Made by a program: the position numbers and the translations under genes | Assembly: GCF_000758165.1 (NCBI RefSeq) | Contig: NZ_JNUP01000065.1 | Location: 209,359 to 273,358 of the forward strand | From: Spirochaeta lutea | Lineage (GTDB): Bacteria > Spirochaetota > Spirochaetia > DSM-27196 > Salinispiraceae | Direction: 5' to 3' | Length of the DNA stretch: 64,000 nt | Shown here: piece after piece, positions 24,690 to 32,859 of the stretch | Layout: every line of letters begins with the position of its first letter | How positions within the stretch are numbered: position 1 is the stretch's first letter | The notes under the pieces: model-generated | What the model saw: the letters and a program-made list of their open reading frames with translations, nothing else | The model's database searches: none | Told to the model about the DNA's origin: nothing

Positions 24690-25141
24690 TGGAAGTAGTA
24701 CGAGAAATTTTCGCTGGTATTGCCTTCACCTTGGCGGGGATTTTTACCCTGGGGGGGATCATCGGGTTGTTTCGGTTTCCGGATGCCTATACCCGCCTTC
24801 AGGCCGGGTCCCTGGCGGGGACTACGGCGGTGATTTCCGTGTTTCTCGGCGCTTTGGCATTGGCCCCCAATTGGGCAGTCGCTGGCAGGATCATCATAAT
24901 CATCATCTTTTTTCTTCTCTCCTCTCCCACCGGCGGGCATATTGTCGCCCGGTTTGCCTGGAACTCTGACCTCCCGGCATGGAAGCCCCGGGACCAGAAG
25001 CGGAGCGGGCCGGAGCGAAAGAAGAAAGCCGGGAAGGAAAGACGAAGGATACAGCTGTGGAGGGCATTCTTCCGCCGGTTTAGGAACCAGCGGGACAATG
25101 CCTCGGATTCTCAGGAAGGAAACACCGAGGGTGAATCATGA
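24689..25141 (+). CDS. mnhG: Mrp-type Na+/H+ antiporter subunit G with basic tail
   Basis: A 150-residue subunit with three helices and the MrpG motif GLFRFPDAYTRLQAGSLAGT and GHIVARFAW. After residue 95 comes a roughly 50-residue cytoplasmic tail rich in Arg and Lys (for example ERKKKAGKERRRIQ) that is longer than in typical MrpG and probably disordered. It overlaps the next gene by four bases. Confidence 0.93.
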   Translation: MEVVREIFAGIAFTLAGIFTLGGIIGLFRFPDAYTRLQAGSLAGTTAVISVFLGALALAPNWAVAGRIIIIIIFFLLSSPTGGHIVARFAWNSDLPAWKPRDQKRSGPERKKKAGKERRRIQLWRAFFRRFRNQRDNASDSQEGNTEGES

Positions 25142-25374
25142 TAATCCTTTTCTTAGGGCTGATCGTCGTACTCTCGGTGTATACCCTCATTTCTCGGAAC
25201 CTGCTGTACGGGGTCATGGCACTTTCGGGGATCAGCCTTGTTTCTGCCCTGCTATTTTACATTCTTCAGGCTCCGGATGTTGCCATTACTGAGGCGGCGG
25301 TGGGTGCCGGGGTTTCAACGGTAATATTTGTTTGGGCAATTAAGGCAACCCAAAAAAGGGGGAAGGATGAGTAA
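25138..25374 (+). CDS. Mrp/Mbh subunit, MrpA C-terminal-type (MbhD/DUF4040-like)
   Basis: A 78-residue, two-to-three-helix protein containing QAPDVAITEAAVGAGVSTVIFVWAI, the conserved block found in the C-terminal part of MrpA and, as a free subunit, in MbhD-like proteins. It therefore supplies the MrpA tail as a separate protein. The large NuoL-like part of MrpA is absent from this operon. It overlaps mnhG by four bases and mnhB by eight bases. Confidence 0.85.
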   Translation: MIILFLGLIVVLSVYTLISRNLLYGVMALSGISLVSALLFYILQAPDVAITEAAVGAGVSTVIFVWAIKATQKRGKDE

Positions 25375-26143
25375 AAACCGTACCCGCGGGGAATCTCCCT
25401 CAAGAATATCGTTTTATATCCAGATAGGCGTTTCTCTGGTTGCGGCTGGAATATTATTGGTTCCCTTGATATTCAGCGATGTCCCCTGGCCCGAGGCCGC
25501 CCGGGATTACCTCCAGGGTTCCGCCCTTGAGGATACCGGCGCCGTAAACACTGTGAGCTCCATCTATCTGGGATACCGGGTGTTTGATACCCTGGGGGAG
25601 ACCATTGTTCTCCTGGTGGCGGTGAGCGGTACAATCAGCATTATCGCCTACAGCGGCTCTGTCTTAGCCAAGGGATTTAATCTGGATGAAGCGAATACCG
25701 TCACTCCGGTGGAGGGGATTCAAGGGAGGCGGCTGCGGACGGCTTTAATTGAGGTGGTAACCGGAAAGCTAGGACCAATAGTCCTGCTTTTCGGGGTCTA
25801 TGTGATGCTTTACGGACATCTTTCACCCGGCGGCGGCTTTCAAGGGGGTGTGGTTATCGCATCGGGGGTGGTGTTTCTATCTCTCGGAGGGCGGCAGGGG
25901 GCTTCTACACGACTGACAGAGCCGAGAGTCCTTGCCGGTCTGGAGGCGGGGGCGTTTTTTATTCTCGTGCTTGCCGGGTTGAGCGGCAGCATTCTGGCCC
26001 AAGGTTTTTTTTCGAATTTTATTTCCGGTCTGGGGCTGCCTGATGTGGCGTTTATCGTGTTTCTCAACACGGTTATCGGGCTGAAGGTTGGCGCAGGCAT
26101 CGGTTTCATGAGCATCGCTATGTTAGGGAGGGTACATGATTGA
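25367..26143 (+). CDS. mnhB: Mrp-type Na+/H+ antiporter subunit B with MbhE-like N-terminal domain
   Basis: A 258-residue fusion-like subunit. The N-terminal half (about 1-100) has YLGYRVFDTLGETIVLLVAVSG, corresponding to MbhE or the far C-terminus of MrpA. The C-terminal half (from about residue 125) has LFGVYVMLYGHLSPGGGFQGGVV, the MrpB signature. This arrangement follows the archaeal-type Mrp/Mbh modules. I use ATG 25367, which overlaps the preceding gene and has GGAAGG ahead. Confidence 0.9.
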   Translation: MSKNRTRGESPSRISFYIQIGVSLVAAGILLVPLIFSDVPWPEAARDYLQGSALEDTGAVNTVSSIYLGYRVFDTLGETIVLLVAVSGTISIIAYSGSVLAKGFNLDEANTVTPVEGIQGRRLRTALIEVVTGKLGPIVLLFGVYVMLYGHLSPGGGFQGGVVIASGVVFLSLGGRQGASTRLTEPRVLAGLEAGAFFILVLAGLSGSILAQGFFSNFISGLGLPDVAFIVFLNTVIGLKVGAGIGFMSIAMLGRVHD

Positions 26144-26483
26144 GCGGATACTGTTGGCATTGATCTTCCTTACGGGATTCACCGCCATCATTGGGAATCG
26201 CAATATCATCAAGAAGGTTTTTGGTCTAACCATTATTAATAACGCTGTCGTACTTCTGTTCATTATTGAAGGATCGGTTATTGGCAGTGATTCCCCGATA
26301 CTGGGAGACGGGGTTCGATCTATCGTGGATCCTGTTCCCCAGGCACTGATGCTCACGGCCATTGTTATTGGAGTGTGCATAACGGCCTTGGCCCTGGCTC
26401 TGGCCTACCGGCTGCATCGGGCAACGGGGTCATTCAACATCGATACCATCTACCAGCGGCTGAATAGTAATGACAATGATTAA
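26136..26483 (+). CDS. mnhC: Mrp-type Na+/H+ antiporter subunit C
   Basis: A 115-residue, three-helix NuoK-like subunit. The conserved region DPVPQALMLTAIVIGVCITALALAL is diagnostic for MrpC. It overlaps mnhB by eight bases and mnhD by 14 bases. Confidence 0.93.
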   Translation: MIERILLALIFLTGFTAIIGNRNIIKKVFGLTIINNAVVLLFIIEGSVIGSDSPILGDGVRSIVDPVPQALMLTAIVIGVCITALALALAYRLHRATGSFNIDTIYQRLNSNDND

Positions 26484-28293
26484 TTCCGATATTGTGTATA
26501 CTCTGGTGGGGCTGCCCCTGCTGGGCTCTGCCTTGGCGCTGCTTTCTAAGGCATTTTGGCCTGGTTCCAAGAACCGGGTTCTTGAGTATGCCGGTGCCTT
26601 CATTGGCCTTGCACTTCCCTGGGCGGTGCTGGTATATACCCTCCCTGATGTCCTAGACGGGCATGTGTACGGGGGGATAATCGGAGGTTGGAGTCCCCAG
26701 GTGGGTATCCAGTTCCGGTTTGACGGCCTTGCCTGGCTGGTGAACCTTATGGGCTTTACCGTGGCCGGAACCGCTTGGATCTACAGCCTCGGAAAGGGCC
26801 CCCGGGGTGCGGGATTCACCTCCGTATTCCTTATTCAGACCGCAGCCCTGGCGGCCACATCCATGACCGCAGATATATTCAACCTCTTTGTTTGTCTAGA
26901 GGTGATGGGAATCGCGTCCTACGTCTTGGTGGCTTCCAGTGAGAAACCTGGGGCGATTCTTGCTTCCTTCTCGTATTTGATGGTGAGCGCCACCGCCATG
27001 GTTTTTTTCCTGATCGGTATATTCGGGCTTTACCGGCTTACCGGGAGCCTGGGATATCAGGATATCGCTTCCTCCCTGGCTGCCCTTCCGGACCACGGAG
27101 GTATAGCCGGGGTGGTATCCATAAGCCTCATTGTTGGTGCCGTGGCTATTAGGGTTGCGATTATGCCGGTGTACGGATGGCTTCCCGATGCCCACGCCCT
27201 GGCTCCTCATAGTATTTCTGCGGTTCTCTCCGGGGTACTCATAAAGACCCCGCTTTTTGCGCTTTCCCGGGTGATTCTACTCATTCCTGCCGGGGCAGCC
27301 GCGGCCCAGCTCATGGGATATGCCGGGGCTGTGACCGCCCTGGCAGCGGTGATTATTGCTCTATCCCAAAGCGATGCCAAACGGCTGTTGGCCTACCATA
27401 GCGTGAGCCAGATCGGGTATGTGGTAACCGCATGGGGGGCAGCCCTCCATGTGGGGCCGGAAACCCCCCAGGGAGCGGCTCTGATGACCGCAGCCTTCCT
27501 CCACGCCCTCTTCCATGCCATGTTCAAGGGGCTGCTCTTTTTAACCATCGGAAATCTCAGCGATTCCGCCGGGGAACGGAACGTGTACCGCCTCAAAGGC
27601 GGTGCAGCCCTGCTTCGTCGCCAGGGAGAAATTCTGCCGGTTACGGCCCTTGCCTTTATGACCGCTGCCCTGGCTATTACCGCCATTCCGCCCATGAACG
27701 GGTATGTGAGCAAAACTGCTCTCTCCTATGCCCTGAAGGGAAGCTGGGAATACTATCTTCTCTTCGCAGCGGGGATCGGAACCATGGCCTCCTTTATCAA
27801 ACTAGGAAAAACCTTCTTCGGCAAACCCGTCGCCGATTCGGCCCAAGGCCAACTTCAGTCCCAAAACCAACCTCATCCCCAGGGCCAAATCCAGGACCGA
27901 AGTGACGACCTGCCCCGGAAGGCCGAGGGATCAAATGGCTCCTCGGGGTTCGTGTTAGTGAGCCAGTCCATCCTCGCCCTGGCCGTTGCCGCTACGGGGA
28001 TTTTCGGTCCTTGGATGTATCGCTTTGTACTGACCATGTTTGCCTCCGGGGCGGGGGAGAACCTGCAGTATGACCCGAGGGGTATGAAGGGGCTGAGCCT
28101 CTACAGTCCCGGGGGTATCCGGAACACTGCGATTATTCTTGCTGCGGGGTTCCTTCTCTATGTTCTCACCAGGACCCGGCCGGGAACCCGGTTGCTGAAG
28201 CGGATCAGGGACCGCCAGCGGGGCTTTCACGGCCTCTTAACATCCTTTACCCTGGGAACCCTGGCTATTGCGCTGTGGATGTACCTGAGGTAG
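26470..28293 (+). CDS. mnhD: Mrp-type Na+/H+ antiporter subunit D (NuoN-like)
   Basis: A 607-residue antiporter-like subunit with about 14 helices. The conserved membrane Glu is Glu144 in FVCLEVMGIASYVLV, with further charged residues in SQSDAKRLLAYHSVSQIGY and LFHAMFKGLLFL, as in the proton channels of complex I. It is the only such large subunit in the operon, since full-length MrpA is missing. Between helices near residues 455-495 it has a hydrophilic insert rich in Gln, Ser and Pro (QGQLQSQNQPHPQGQ) that is unusual for the family. An ATG six bases downstream is an alternative start. The 3' end overlaps the convergent ankyrin gene by 29 bases. Confidence 0.94.
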   Translation: MTMINSDIVYTLVGLPLLGSALALLSKAFWPGSKNRVLEYAGAFIGLALPWAVLVYTLPDVLDGHVYGGIIGGWSPQVGIQFRFDGLAWLVNLMGFTVAGTAWIYSLGKGPRGAGFTSVFLIQTAALAATSMTADIFNLFVCLEVMGIASYVLVASSEKPGAILASFSYLMVSATAMVFFLIGIFGLYRLTGSLGYQDIASSLAALPDHGGIAGVVSISLIVGAVAIRVAIMPVYGWLPDAHALAPHSISAVLSGVLIKTPLFALSRVILLIPAGAAAAQLMGYAGAVTALAAVIIALSQSDAKRLLAYHSVSQIGYVVTAWGAALHVGPETPQGAALMTAAFLHALFHAMFKGLLFLTIGNLSDSAGERNVYRLKGGAALLRRQGEILPVTALAFMTAALAITAIPPMNGYVSKTALSYALKGSWEYYLLFAAGIGTMASFIKLGKTFFGKPVADSAQGQLQSQNQPHPQGQIQDRSDDLPRKAEGSNGSSGFVLVSQSILALAVAATGIFGPWMYRFVLTMFASGAGENLQYDPRGMKGLSLYSPGGIRNTAIILAAGFLLYVLTRTRPGTRLLKRIRDRQRGFHGLLTSFTLGTLAIALWMYLR

Positions 28294-31200
28294 GGGCTTT
28301 CTCCACGGTGATTCGCGCGAGGTATTCTTGCCCCGCCGCTTCAAACACCAGGGTCTTGGATAAGATCAAGGTTCCATTACTCGTTTTTCCTATGGATTTT
28401 AGGGGAATGGTGATTCTAATGGGTAAGGTATCGGGAAGCACCTCGGGTCTACGTGAGGAGTCCAGGAGTACCATGGTCTCGGTGTCCAGATCATCCGAAT
28501 GAATTTCGACCTGGAGGATCACTGCTTGGTCTTCTTGGGAGGGCTCCCAGTCCACAGAGTAGTCCACCCGTACCTGATCCTTCCAGTGGAGGTAACCGGC
28601 ACTATCGTCACCCTCCTGGTGAACTCTGGTTAGTGCAATAAGGTGATCCGGATACAGCACCATGTTAGATCCCGTAAGAATCTGTTCTTCAACGAATTGG
28701 CTGCCCAGGCGTTTTCCGGTGTCCAGGTAATACCGGGCCACATCGGGCATGATTTCATGAAAATCACCGCTAAAAAACTGAAAATAGGGCATGTGCCAAT
28801 ACTGCCGGGGATAGTCCTGGTAGTTTAGCAGTTCGGCCCCGTGGTCCATGGCCCGGAAGATGAATTCTTTCTTTTCCTCCAGGGGAATATCCGCCTGCTT
28901 TAGGTTGGTCAGAAAGGTTGTAAAGAGGGGCTCATCGGTGTAGGTGTTCAGCTGGTTTATATCCGCGCCGCGTTCCACCAGTTCCATAGCCTTCATGATC
29001 TGTCCGTCATCCAGTACAGCAATGATCGGGGTATAGTCCTTATACCCGGGTAGATCTGGATCCGCCCCCTGATCCAGGAGGACGTCAGCCGCCCAGTAGG
29101 AATCTGGATCTGTTAGGGCGTAATACAGGATATGGTAGCCGTTTTCCAGGCGGTGGGCCATGCCCTGGGCTGAAATATGGGGTGCGAACTCCTGGAACGC
29201 CTGGCGTAGTCCCCGGCGGATGAGAGAATGGGCGATGCTGTACTGGTTACCCGGCGGGATGTTCTCCAGCAGCTCCGGCGCCTCCTGTTTCAGGTATTCA
29301 ACCTCTTCGATGAATCTCTCCTCCGAGGCGTAGGCGCGAAGGAACCAGATGAGACTCCGGCGCTTATCGCCTGCGGTGAGGGAGCGCTGTTGGGGGAATA
29401 ACTCTATATACCGCTCCAAATCCGGGGCAAAGTTCTCCACCGGATCGTAGCGGGTGTCTGAATCCCGGGCGTCCCAGATGTCGAAGTGTTTGCTATTTAT
29501 GTAGGTGTGTAGGACCGGATATCCGCCATTGCTCCGTAGATCGGGATCTGCACCGGCCTTGATGAGCACCTGGACATTCTCGAGCTGATCTGAGGCTGCT
29601 GCGGTGATTATGGCCGGGGTTCCGTTGGCGGCCCGGGAATCGGGGTCGACACCCCGATCGATCACCGCCTGGACCAGGGTGGGACTGCCGTACTGGACTG
29701 CCAGATGCAGGGGCGGCCAGCCGTCGGAATCCTTCTGTGCGGGATCGGCTCCGTACTGAAGAAGGGCCAGGGCGAACTCGGTATCCCGGCGGGCGATGGC
29801 GTAACCCAGGGGGGGATCATCGTTGATGTACCCGGCATTCGGATCGGCTCCATGCTTCAATAGCAGCTTCAGGCCCTCCAGAAAATCCCGGGATATGGAT
29901 ACCGTCAGGGGGGTGGAGGAGTTCCTGGCATGGCTGACCTGCACCTCGGCTCCGTGTTCGATGAGAAGCCGCATGGATTCCAAGTTTTTTTCTTGGGTGG
30001 CCCGGAAGAGGGCGTTGTAGTTGTAGCTGTTTTTAACGTTGGGATCGAACCCAGCTTCCAGGAGCAGTTTCAGCGCCTGGCTGTTGGGGACTGCGTGATG
30101 GGTCCAGGAATACCCGTCCACCGCAGGTGCATCGATGTACTGGTACCGGCGGAGCAGGGAATCTACGGTGCTCAGGTCGTTGTTCGCAATGGCATGGTAG
30201 AGATCGAAGTCCTTCCGGTAATAGGGAATGAGGGATTCGGGCTTTTCATCCGGGTTAAAGAGGGCCTGGATGTCCTGGGATACCTTGATTCCCTCCGGGA
30301 GGGGGGGGAGGTCCCGGGTGAACCGGGGGAAGAAATCGGGCAGGGACCGTTCGCCGGTTTCCAGGAGGGTTCGGGCCTGCTCTCTGGCTGCGTCCCAATA
30401 TTCGGCCTGCCACTCACCTCCCTGCAGCAGGCGCCACACCTCGATACCCCTGGTGGTGGTTGCTACCTGGAGGTTGTTGCTGCCACGGTAGAGAATTCCG
30501 ATTCCCACCAGCTGGGCATGGGCGAGAAGCGGGAAGTCCCAAGGGGTGGCAGCCAGACTCAGGCCGATGTCTTCCATGAGCAGGCGGGTCTCTTCCTCGG
30601 TTAGGTACCCTGCGGCGTATCCCCAGCGGACCAGGGAGGAGAGGCGCCCCAGTTCGAAGACGCTGAAGGAGCTTAGGGTCATGAAGGAATGATTTCGGAG
30701 AATGAAATCCAGGGCGCCGATATCAGAAGCGGCATCGGGCTGCTCTTCAAGATAGGAATCCCAGAATCCCTCTTCGAGAAAGCGGTTGGGTTGCCCCATC
30801 TCCTGGGGATGGTCCAGGAGGATGTCCAGCACCCGGCGGTACAGTCCGGGAAAGCCCTTGGTGTAGGCCAGGTTGTCCAGGGTGGAGAGCAGGTCCTGGC
30901 GGGAGAAAACCTCCCAGACCGGTTCCAGGACGGCTTTTGCGTGGGAGGCGTTTTTTTCCGGATCATCCCCGAAGGACAGGGTGGCCGGATCTCGATTATT
31001 CGCGAGATTGACTGCACCGGAGGCGAGGATTCCCAGTTGTACCATGGGTTCCCGGGGTGCGGGATCTGACTGGGCTTGCCTGCGGCTCAGGGCATCGTGC
31101 AGCCACCGGGATTCGGGCTGTTCCAGGATCGGAGCCTGGGGTGTCTGGGTTGGGGACGGGGTGGCACAGCTCAGGACGATGGCGGAGAGGAATATCAGGA

Positions 31201-31303
31201 TTAACAGCAGGAAGGTAAGCTGGCGGGAAATCCTGGGGACGGAACCGGGGGTAGGGCCGGACCGAGATATGTTCGAAGAAGGGAGTGATTGGCGTACATT
31301 CAT
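28265..31303 (-). CDS. Ankyrin-repeat lipoprotein
   Basis: A 1012-residue protein with an N-terminal cytoplasmic stub, a hydrophobic segment (about residues 29-45) and a lipobox-like IVLSC at about residues 42-46, so it is probably a lipoprotein facing the periplasm or outer surface. Residues about 75-370 are helical with no repeats that I recognise. Residues about 370-610 hold eight or so ankyrin repeats (for example LKLLLEAGFDPNVKNSYNYNALFRAT), with further repeats around 745-830 (VLLDQGADPDLPGYKDYTPI). The last 80 residues look like a beta domain. It overlaps the upstream PTS IIC gene by four bases (ATGA), so the two are co-translated. The partner protein or ligand is unknown. Confidence 0.85.
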   Translation of the reverse strand: MNVRQSLPSSNISRSGPTPGSVPRISRQLTFLLLILIFLSAIVLSCATPSPTQTPQAPILEQPESRWLHDALSRRQAQSDPAPREPMVQLGILASGAVNLANNRDPATLSFGDDPEKNASHAKAVLEPVWEVFSRQDLLSTLDNLAYTKGFPGLYRRVLDILLDHPQEMGQPNRFLEEGFWDSYLEEQPDAASDIGALDFILRNHSFMTLSSFSVFELGRLSSLVRWGYAAGYLTEEETRLLMEDIGLSLAATPWDFPLLAHAQLVGIGILYRGSNNLQVATTTRGIEVWRLLQGGEWQAEYWDAAREQARTLLETGERSLPDFFPRFTRDLPPLPEGIKVSQDIQALFNPDEKPESLIPYYRKDFDLYHAIANNDLSTVDSLLRRYQYIDAPAVDGYSWTHHAVPNSQALKLLLEAGFDPNVKNSYNYNALFRATQEKNLESMRLLIEHGAEVQVSHARNSSTPLTVSISRDFLEGLKLLLKHGADPNAGYINDDPPLGYAIARRDTEFALALLQYGADPAQKDSDGWPPLHLAVQYGSPTLVQAVIDRGVDPDSRAANGTPAIITAAASDQLENVQVLIKAGADPDLRSNGGYPVLHTYINSKHFDIWDARDSDTRYDPVENFAPDLERYIELFPQQRSLTAGDKRRSLIWFLRAYASEERFIEEVEYLKQEAPELLENIPPGNQYSIAHSLIRRGLRQAFQEFAPHISAQGMAHRLENGYHILYYALTDPDSYWAADVLLDQGADPDLPGYKDYTPIIAVLDDGQIMKAMELVERGADINQLNTYTDEPLFTTFLTNLKQADIPLEEKKEFIFRAMDHGAELLNYQDYPRQYWHMPYFQFFSGDFHEIMPDVARYYLDTGKRLGSQFVEEQILTGSNMVLYPDHLIALTRVHQEGDDSAGYLHWKDQVRVDYSVDWEPSQEDQAVILQVEIHSDDLDTETMVLLDSSRRPEVLPDTLPIRITIPLKSIGKTSNGTLILSKTLVFEAAGQEYLARITVEKAPTSGTSTAQ

Positions 31304-32664
31304 TGGGTATCCTCCGGGGGTTGATTGAAGCGGGATGACGTTAGAATCTTCCAGGAAAAAAAGAATAAAAGACCGATTACGGGAATGAGAGCCAGAGCCC
31401 AGAGTTTGCCCTGAAAGAGGCCGAGGAAGAATACCCGCATGAGGTTTCCGCCGTCCAGAAAGCTGGTGATGGGGCCGTCATACCCGGGAACGGTGAAGCC
31501 CACGTCCTGAGCCAGGGTGGTGAAGAGGGGGGCAAGCCCGCTGGCGGTGTAGAGTACGGCGATGAGCACCGGGATGCCGATGATGACCGACCGGATTACG
31601 TTGCCCCGGGCGGCTACAGTGATCATGGCTACCAGGCCGACCATATTGGCTAGATCGCCGATGGGGATGAAGCGAACACCGGGAAGGATGAAGGCCAGAA
31701 TCAGGGCGATGGGTATGAGCAGGATGGCTGAGACGATGACGGAGGTATGGCCTACGAGAATGGCGATGTCCAGGCCCATGGCGGCATCGGCGAGTTTCGG
31801 TACCCGGCGTTTCAGGAAGGCGGTCATTTCTTCGGAGACGATCATGAGTCCCCGGCCGAGCAGACCGCTCATCATGGGAAGAAGGGTTACCACCGCGGCG
31901 ATTTTTACCGCCAGTTCAAGGATATCCTTAACCTCGTAGCCCCCTGCTATACCAAGGCTCAGTCCTATGAGGAATCCGAGGACCATGGGTTCGCCGAGCA
32001 AGCCGAGTCGGCGCCGGATGGCCTCGGGATCGGCTTTGAGGTGCTTGATTCCCGGGGTACGCTCCAGGAGCCAGTTTCCTACTAGGCCGATGGGATAGTA
32101 GGTCAGGGCCGAGAGGGTACTGATGGTGATTCCCTTGAGGTTGCCGAACTCGGCGACCTGGGGTTTCGCGCCGTCTGCAAGTTTGAGGGTGATGACGGCC
32201 AGGATGAGGGCGCTGGCGATGCCCAGGAGGGTGCTTCCGGTGGTCTGCACAATCAGGGCGGCCATGAAGATGAAATGCCAAAAGTTCCATATATCAATGT
32301 TGACGGTTTTGGTCCAACCGGGGAGGAGCATGAGGATGTTCACCAGGAGGATCAGGGGGATGAGAATGGCGGCCAGGGGATAGGCCCAGGTTATGGCAGC
32401 CAGGGGAGGCCAGCCGACATCCAGGATGGGGTAGTCTAAACCGGTGCGCTCAGCCAGGGCGGTGACCGCCGGCCCCAGAGCCGCAACAAAAAAATCGAAG
32501 ACCATGAAGATTCCCACGAATCCTACGGCTATGGTCAGGCTGGCCTGAAGGGCTTTTTTAACCGGTACCCGGAGTACCAGGCTGAAGACCAGGATGATGA
32601 GGGGCAACATGGTATATGCCTTAAAGGAAAGGATGTATTCGACTATCTGGGTTATCTGTTCCAT
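31300..32664 (-). CDS. PTS system galactitol-family IIC component, lone membrane subunit
   Basis: A 454-residue membrane protein of the GatC/SgcC type, with about 11 to 12 helices. Typical blocks are DVGWPPLAAITWAYPLAAILIP, NIDIWNFWHFIFMA and GLLGRGLMIVSEEMT. In a normal PTS this subunit transports and holds a hexitol or pentitol while IIA and IIB phosphorylate it. No IIA, IIB, dehydrogenase or kinase gene is adjacent; instead the next gene, overlapping by four bases, encodes an ankyrin lipoprotein. It may work with distant IIAB proteins or as a PTS-independent transporter. A promoter was not identified; the dispersed repeat copy C lies upstream. Confidence 0.88.
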   Translation of the reverse strand: MEQITQIVEYILSFKAYTMLPLIILVFSLVLRVPVKKALQASLTIAVGFVGIFMVFDFFVAALGPAVTALAERTGLDYPILDVGWPPLAAITWAYPLAAILIPLILLVNILMLLPGWTKTVNIDIWNFWHFIFMAALIVQTTGSTLLGIASALILAVITLKLADGAKPQVAEFGNLKGITISTLSALTYYPIGLVGNWLLERTPGIKHLKADPEAIRRRLGLLGEPMVLGFLIGLSLGIAGGYEVKDILELAVKIAAVVTLLPMMSGLLGRGLMIVSEEMTAFLKRRVPKLADAAMGLDIAILVGHTSVIVSAILLIPIALILAFILPGVRFIPIGDLANMVGLVAMITVAARGNVIRSVIIGIPVLIAVLYTASGLAPLFTTLAQDVGFTVPGYDGPITSFLDGGNLMRVFFLGLFQGKLWALALIPVIGLLFFFSWKILTSSRFNQPPEDTQ

Positions 32665-32739
32665 CCCTGTAGTTTACCAGGGAACCAGAGGTTTGGGCCA
32701 GGAAGTTCTTGAAAATGAGCCTGGGTTGCAAGGGGTATG

Positions 32740-32805
32740 TAGTGCGCAAAAGGTTGTAACTTTATACCCCAGGGACACCACCCCCGGGGCCCGGGAAGGC
32801 GTCCT
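32740..32805 (+). repeat. Dispersed intergenic repeat, copy C (partial)
   Basis: GTGCGCAAAAGGTTGTA at 32742-32758 is identical to copy A and to the right arm of copy B, and the shared sequence extends to 20 bases against copy B. The following 45 bases resemble the left half of copy B (shared blocks ACCCC and ACCACCC, then GGG). The second inverted arm was not found. It lies between the minus-strand PTS IIC gene and the response-regulator gene, and may overlap the IIC promoter. Confidence 0.65.
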
Positions 32806-32859
32806 ACACTCAAGGCTTTGCTGGAGTTACTGAACCTGGCGGGGAACCGGCCATCCGTA

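Noticed and set aside
28912-28932. GAAAGGTTGTAAAG in the ankyrin gene as another copy of the dispersed repeat
   Set aside because: Only about ten bases match, it lies inside coding sequence, and the flanks do not align.
29930-30604. Long plus-strand open frame inside the ankyrin gene (about 224 codons)
   Set aside because: It is antisense to a clear coding gene, has no recognisable domain, and is explained by the high G+C content of the opposite strand.
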